Shown one piece after another: positions 62,294 through 64,000 of a stretch of DNA of 64,000 nucleotides. Numbering within the stretch: the first letter of the stretch is position 1; each line of letters starts with the position of its first letter. The stretch is from a virus. The notes beneath the pieces were generated by a model. It was not told where the DNA came from. It saw only the letters and a program-made list of their open reading frames with translations, and ran no database searches. The position numbers and the translations under genes were made by a program. Location of the stretch: IMG/VR virus record IMGVR_UViG_3300021962_008382, positions 1 through 64,000 of that record, one strand, 5' to 3'.

Positions 62294-62733
62294 TAAAATG
62301 CACCATTAGTAAACTTAGTATATTCTATTGCTGACTTAATATCCCAAGTTCTAGAATTTATCGAGCGTATAATTTGCTCAAGCGTATAAATTACAGTTTT
62401 AAAATACTCGACTTTGTCGACTAGCTCTACCAGGTCAGTATCGCTTTGCAAGAATTCATCCATCTCAGCTTTGAGAGGTTTATTGCCTTGGTACTGCAAC
62501 CAGTCCATCGCTTGAAGTTCTTCTTGAGTTAGTTCGCCTCGATAGTAACGATACTTTATCTTGCGAGTACGTAGATAATCTGACTCTGCTTTTCTAAGCT
62601 GTAACTTAGCTTTAGATAACAGAGTCAGATACTTGGCGTGTAAAGTTGGAACCTTAGTTGCTTCTCTACCAAGGTTCAACTCATCAATGGCCGAATCAAT
62701 AGCCCATTGATCGGTGATATCAGTTAATTTCAT
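62293..62733 (-). CDS. uvsY: UvsY recombination mediator
   Basis: 146 residues (T4 137). LHAKYLTLLSKAKLQLRKAE, a basic RTRKIKYRYYRGELT, and IRSINSRTWDIKSAIEYTKF at the end fit UvsY, which loads UvsX on gp32-coated DNA. Gene order uvsW-uvsY as in T4 supports it. Confidence 0.88.
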   Translation of the reverse strand: MKLTDITDQWAIDSAIDELNLGREATKVPTLHAKYLTLLSKAKLQLRKAESDYLRTRKIKYRYYRGELTQEELQAMDWLQYQGNKPLKAEMDEFLQSDTDLVELVDKVEYFKTVIYTLEQIIRSINSRTWDIKSAIEYTKFTNGAF

Positions 62734-62751
62734 AATATAAGATTAATCTAC

Positions 62752-63621
62752 TTAGTCAGGAAGATCAATCGTTTTTACTTCTTGTGGTACCGGTTGTTGT
62801 TGTTGTGGTTTTTCCCAGTTAATGATCGCTTGCGGGTTACCCTGGAAGCAGAAATGACCGTAATGGTTTAGAGAAATAGTAGGATCTAACCAGATATCAC
62901 CGCCAATATCCTGCCAGCGACGACAGAACGTATAATCTTCTGAAAGGTATCGACGATCTACCGGGTCAATCATAGTATCAAATAGCGCATAGAAATTATC
63001 TTTAAGATCGCCGTTATTGATTACTACATCGTTGTTGTACTTAATTTCCGGGTAAGCGCGAATCAGCTTTAGAATAGCGTCTCGCTTGATCATCATGAAA
63101 CCGGTGCCTGCGTCGTGTAATTTAACAAGACCATTCTCTACAGCGATTGATTTGGTTTCACGATTAGTAAATTTAAAGTTAACAGCGTAGTCAGAACCGT
63201 GAGCTGCTATTTCTTTATCTGTAAGCGGTTGGTCGAGAGGAGTAGTGTGCATATTTTGACGAATACGATTCCAGGCAACTCCTTTCTTAGGATACGCCCC
63301 TACAGCCACTTCTTTATCTGCTGCGTAGAGCTTCAACACATCCTCTACACTAAACTCGATATCTGCGTCAATAAAGAGAAGATGTGTATAATCTGAATTA
63401 AGGAAATACGCTAGTAGTACGTTACGGGCTCTAGTAACTAGAGACTCGTTAGCAATTGTACCGAATGCTAGAGGAATTTGATGCTGGTTGAAAAAGGTCA
63501 TCATTCTGATGGTAGACCTAAAATAAGGCTCCATCAATTGACCACCATAGCAGGGGGTTGCGATAAAGAATTTATTCTTGCGGATTTCTTCCAGACTAAT
63601 CTGGCGAGTTTGGTTTTGCAT
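62752..63621 (-). CDS. Glycosyltransferase of T4-like marine phages
   Basis: 289 residues. FFIATPCYGGQLMEPYF at the start, HLLFIDADIEFSVEDV as DxD near residue 92, LHDAGTGFMMIKRDAIL and SEDYTFCRRW later: Anp1-like GT-A enzyme common in this phage group. Ends in a Gln/Pro-rich tail. Lies next to a tail gene, so virion glycosylation is possible. Confidence 0.82.
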   Translation of the reverse strand: MQNQTRQISLEEIRKNKFFIATPCYGGQLMEPYFRSTIRMMTFFNQHQIPLAFGTIANESLVTRARNVLLAYFLNSDYTHLLFIDADIEFSVEDVLKLYAADKEVAVGAYPKKGVAWNRIRQNMHTTPLDQPLTDKEIAAHGSDYAVNFKFTNRETKSIAVENGLVKLHDAGTGFMMIKRDAILKLIRAYPEIKYNNDVVINNGDLKDNFYALFDTMIDPVDRRYLSEDYTFCRRWQDIGGDIWLDPTISLNHYGHFCFQGNPQAIINWEKPQQQQPVPQEVKTIDLPD

Positions 63622-63639
63622 GATCTACTCCAAGGTTAA

Positions 63640-64000
63640 TTATAATGTTTCAATTGTTAACGTTCTGAACTTAAAAGTTGCTCTTGAGGTTAGATACTCT
63701 AAAGAACCACCCGCAGTAGTAGTATCGAAATCCAAAGGCTCTACTGATATAGGGAATAAGTCTTTGAGTATTATATTAGTTTTAGCATTATTATTGCTAT
63801 CTAAAATGGTCAAAGTTCCGTCTGAATATCCCAAAACTTCATTATTAGATGAACCAGCTTTAAAGGGAAATCTATTAAGTCTTTCATTTGCAAAGTTTTT
63901 AAATTCAGCATAATTGTTAGGAAACCCTAATGCTGTAACCCATTCATATAGCTCAACGTAATTGCTTAGATCTTCTGCAATAATAAATTTAATAGTTAAA
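63640..64000 (-). CDS. Tail-type structural protein, N-terminus outside window
   Basis: At least 120 residues; the frame is open to the window edge. ELYEWVTALGFPNNYAEF, GYSDGTLTILDSNNNAKTN, LKDLFPISVEPLDFDTT and a final FKFRTLTIETL resemble a tail-tube-like virion protein seen in T4-like cyanophages. Exact gene name not assigned. Confidence 0.7.
   Translation of the reverse strand, partial: LTIKFIIAEDLSNYVELYEWVTALGFPNNYAEFKNFANERLNRFPFKAGSSNNEVLGYSDGTLTILDSNNNAKTNIILKDLFPISVEPLDFDTTTAGGSLEYLTSRATFKFRTLTIETL

Overview
The window is part of a large, strictly virulent-looking T4-type myovirus genome. Almost every gene is on the minus strand and packed with ATGA/TAATG overlaps. The T4 core is explicit: DNA polymerase gp43, RegA, clamp loader gp62/gp44, sliding clamp gp45, recombination nuclease gp46/gp47, late sigma factor gp55, UvsW, UvsY and a tail-type structural protein. 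Small Hsp20, Sm-like proteins, queuosine-type enzymes and low G+C resemble T4-like phages of marine bacteria (cyanophages, pelagiphages). The host is not certain. A TonB-dependent receptor, two HXXSHH (DUF1552) proteins and a di-haem peroxidase hint at a marine Gammaproteobacterium; a circularly permuted tmRNA is a trait best known from Alphaproteobacteria and some cyanobacteria.

Layout. 1-7 kb: replisome with Hsp20 and RegA. 7-16 kb: a glycan cassette (glycosyltransferases, a glycosyltransferase/C-methyltransferase fusion, epimerase, 2OG oxygenase, DegT aminotransferase, FkbM, GNAT). 16-26 kb: an operon-like run whose products nearly all carry signal peptides or membrane segments, ending in a TonB-dependent receptor. 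26.2-26.5 kb: permuted two-piece tmRNA. 26.5-31.9 kb: structural/lysis-type genes, BFD-like ferredoxin, YkuK-like RNase H fold, a tRNA cluster and a cytochrome c peroxidase. 31.9-32.9 kb: a tRNA apparently split by an HNH endonuclease gene plus a complete tRNA-Leu, followed by a highly structured non-coding region. 33-43.5 kb: a visibly more G+C-rich early region of small genes, many under near-identical promoters and separated by hairpin terminators. 43.5-49 kb: small accessory genes and two free-standing NUMOD3-type genes on the plus strand. 49-59.8 kb: gp46/47 followed by a complete 7-deazaguanine route (QueD, QueC, QueF, formyltransferase, DpdA-like transglycosylase, FolE, QueE) plus a PD-(D/E)XK-like nuclease. 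59.8-64 kb: late sigma factor, UvsW, UvsY, glycosyltransferase and a tail protein.

How it fits together. FolE, QueD, QueE and QueC should make preQ0, QueF should reduce it to preQ1, and the DpdA-like enzyme should insert the base into DNA. The formyltransferase next to DpdA suggests a formylated preQ1 base. The glycan cassette could decorate virion or host envelope. The exported operon and the peroxidase look like remodelling of the host envelope during infection. The tmRNA, tRNAs and structured RNA form a second, RNA-based layer of translation control. All functions are read from sequence motifs alone; no database search was run.
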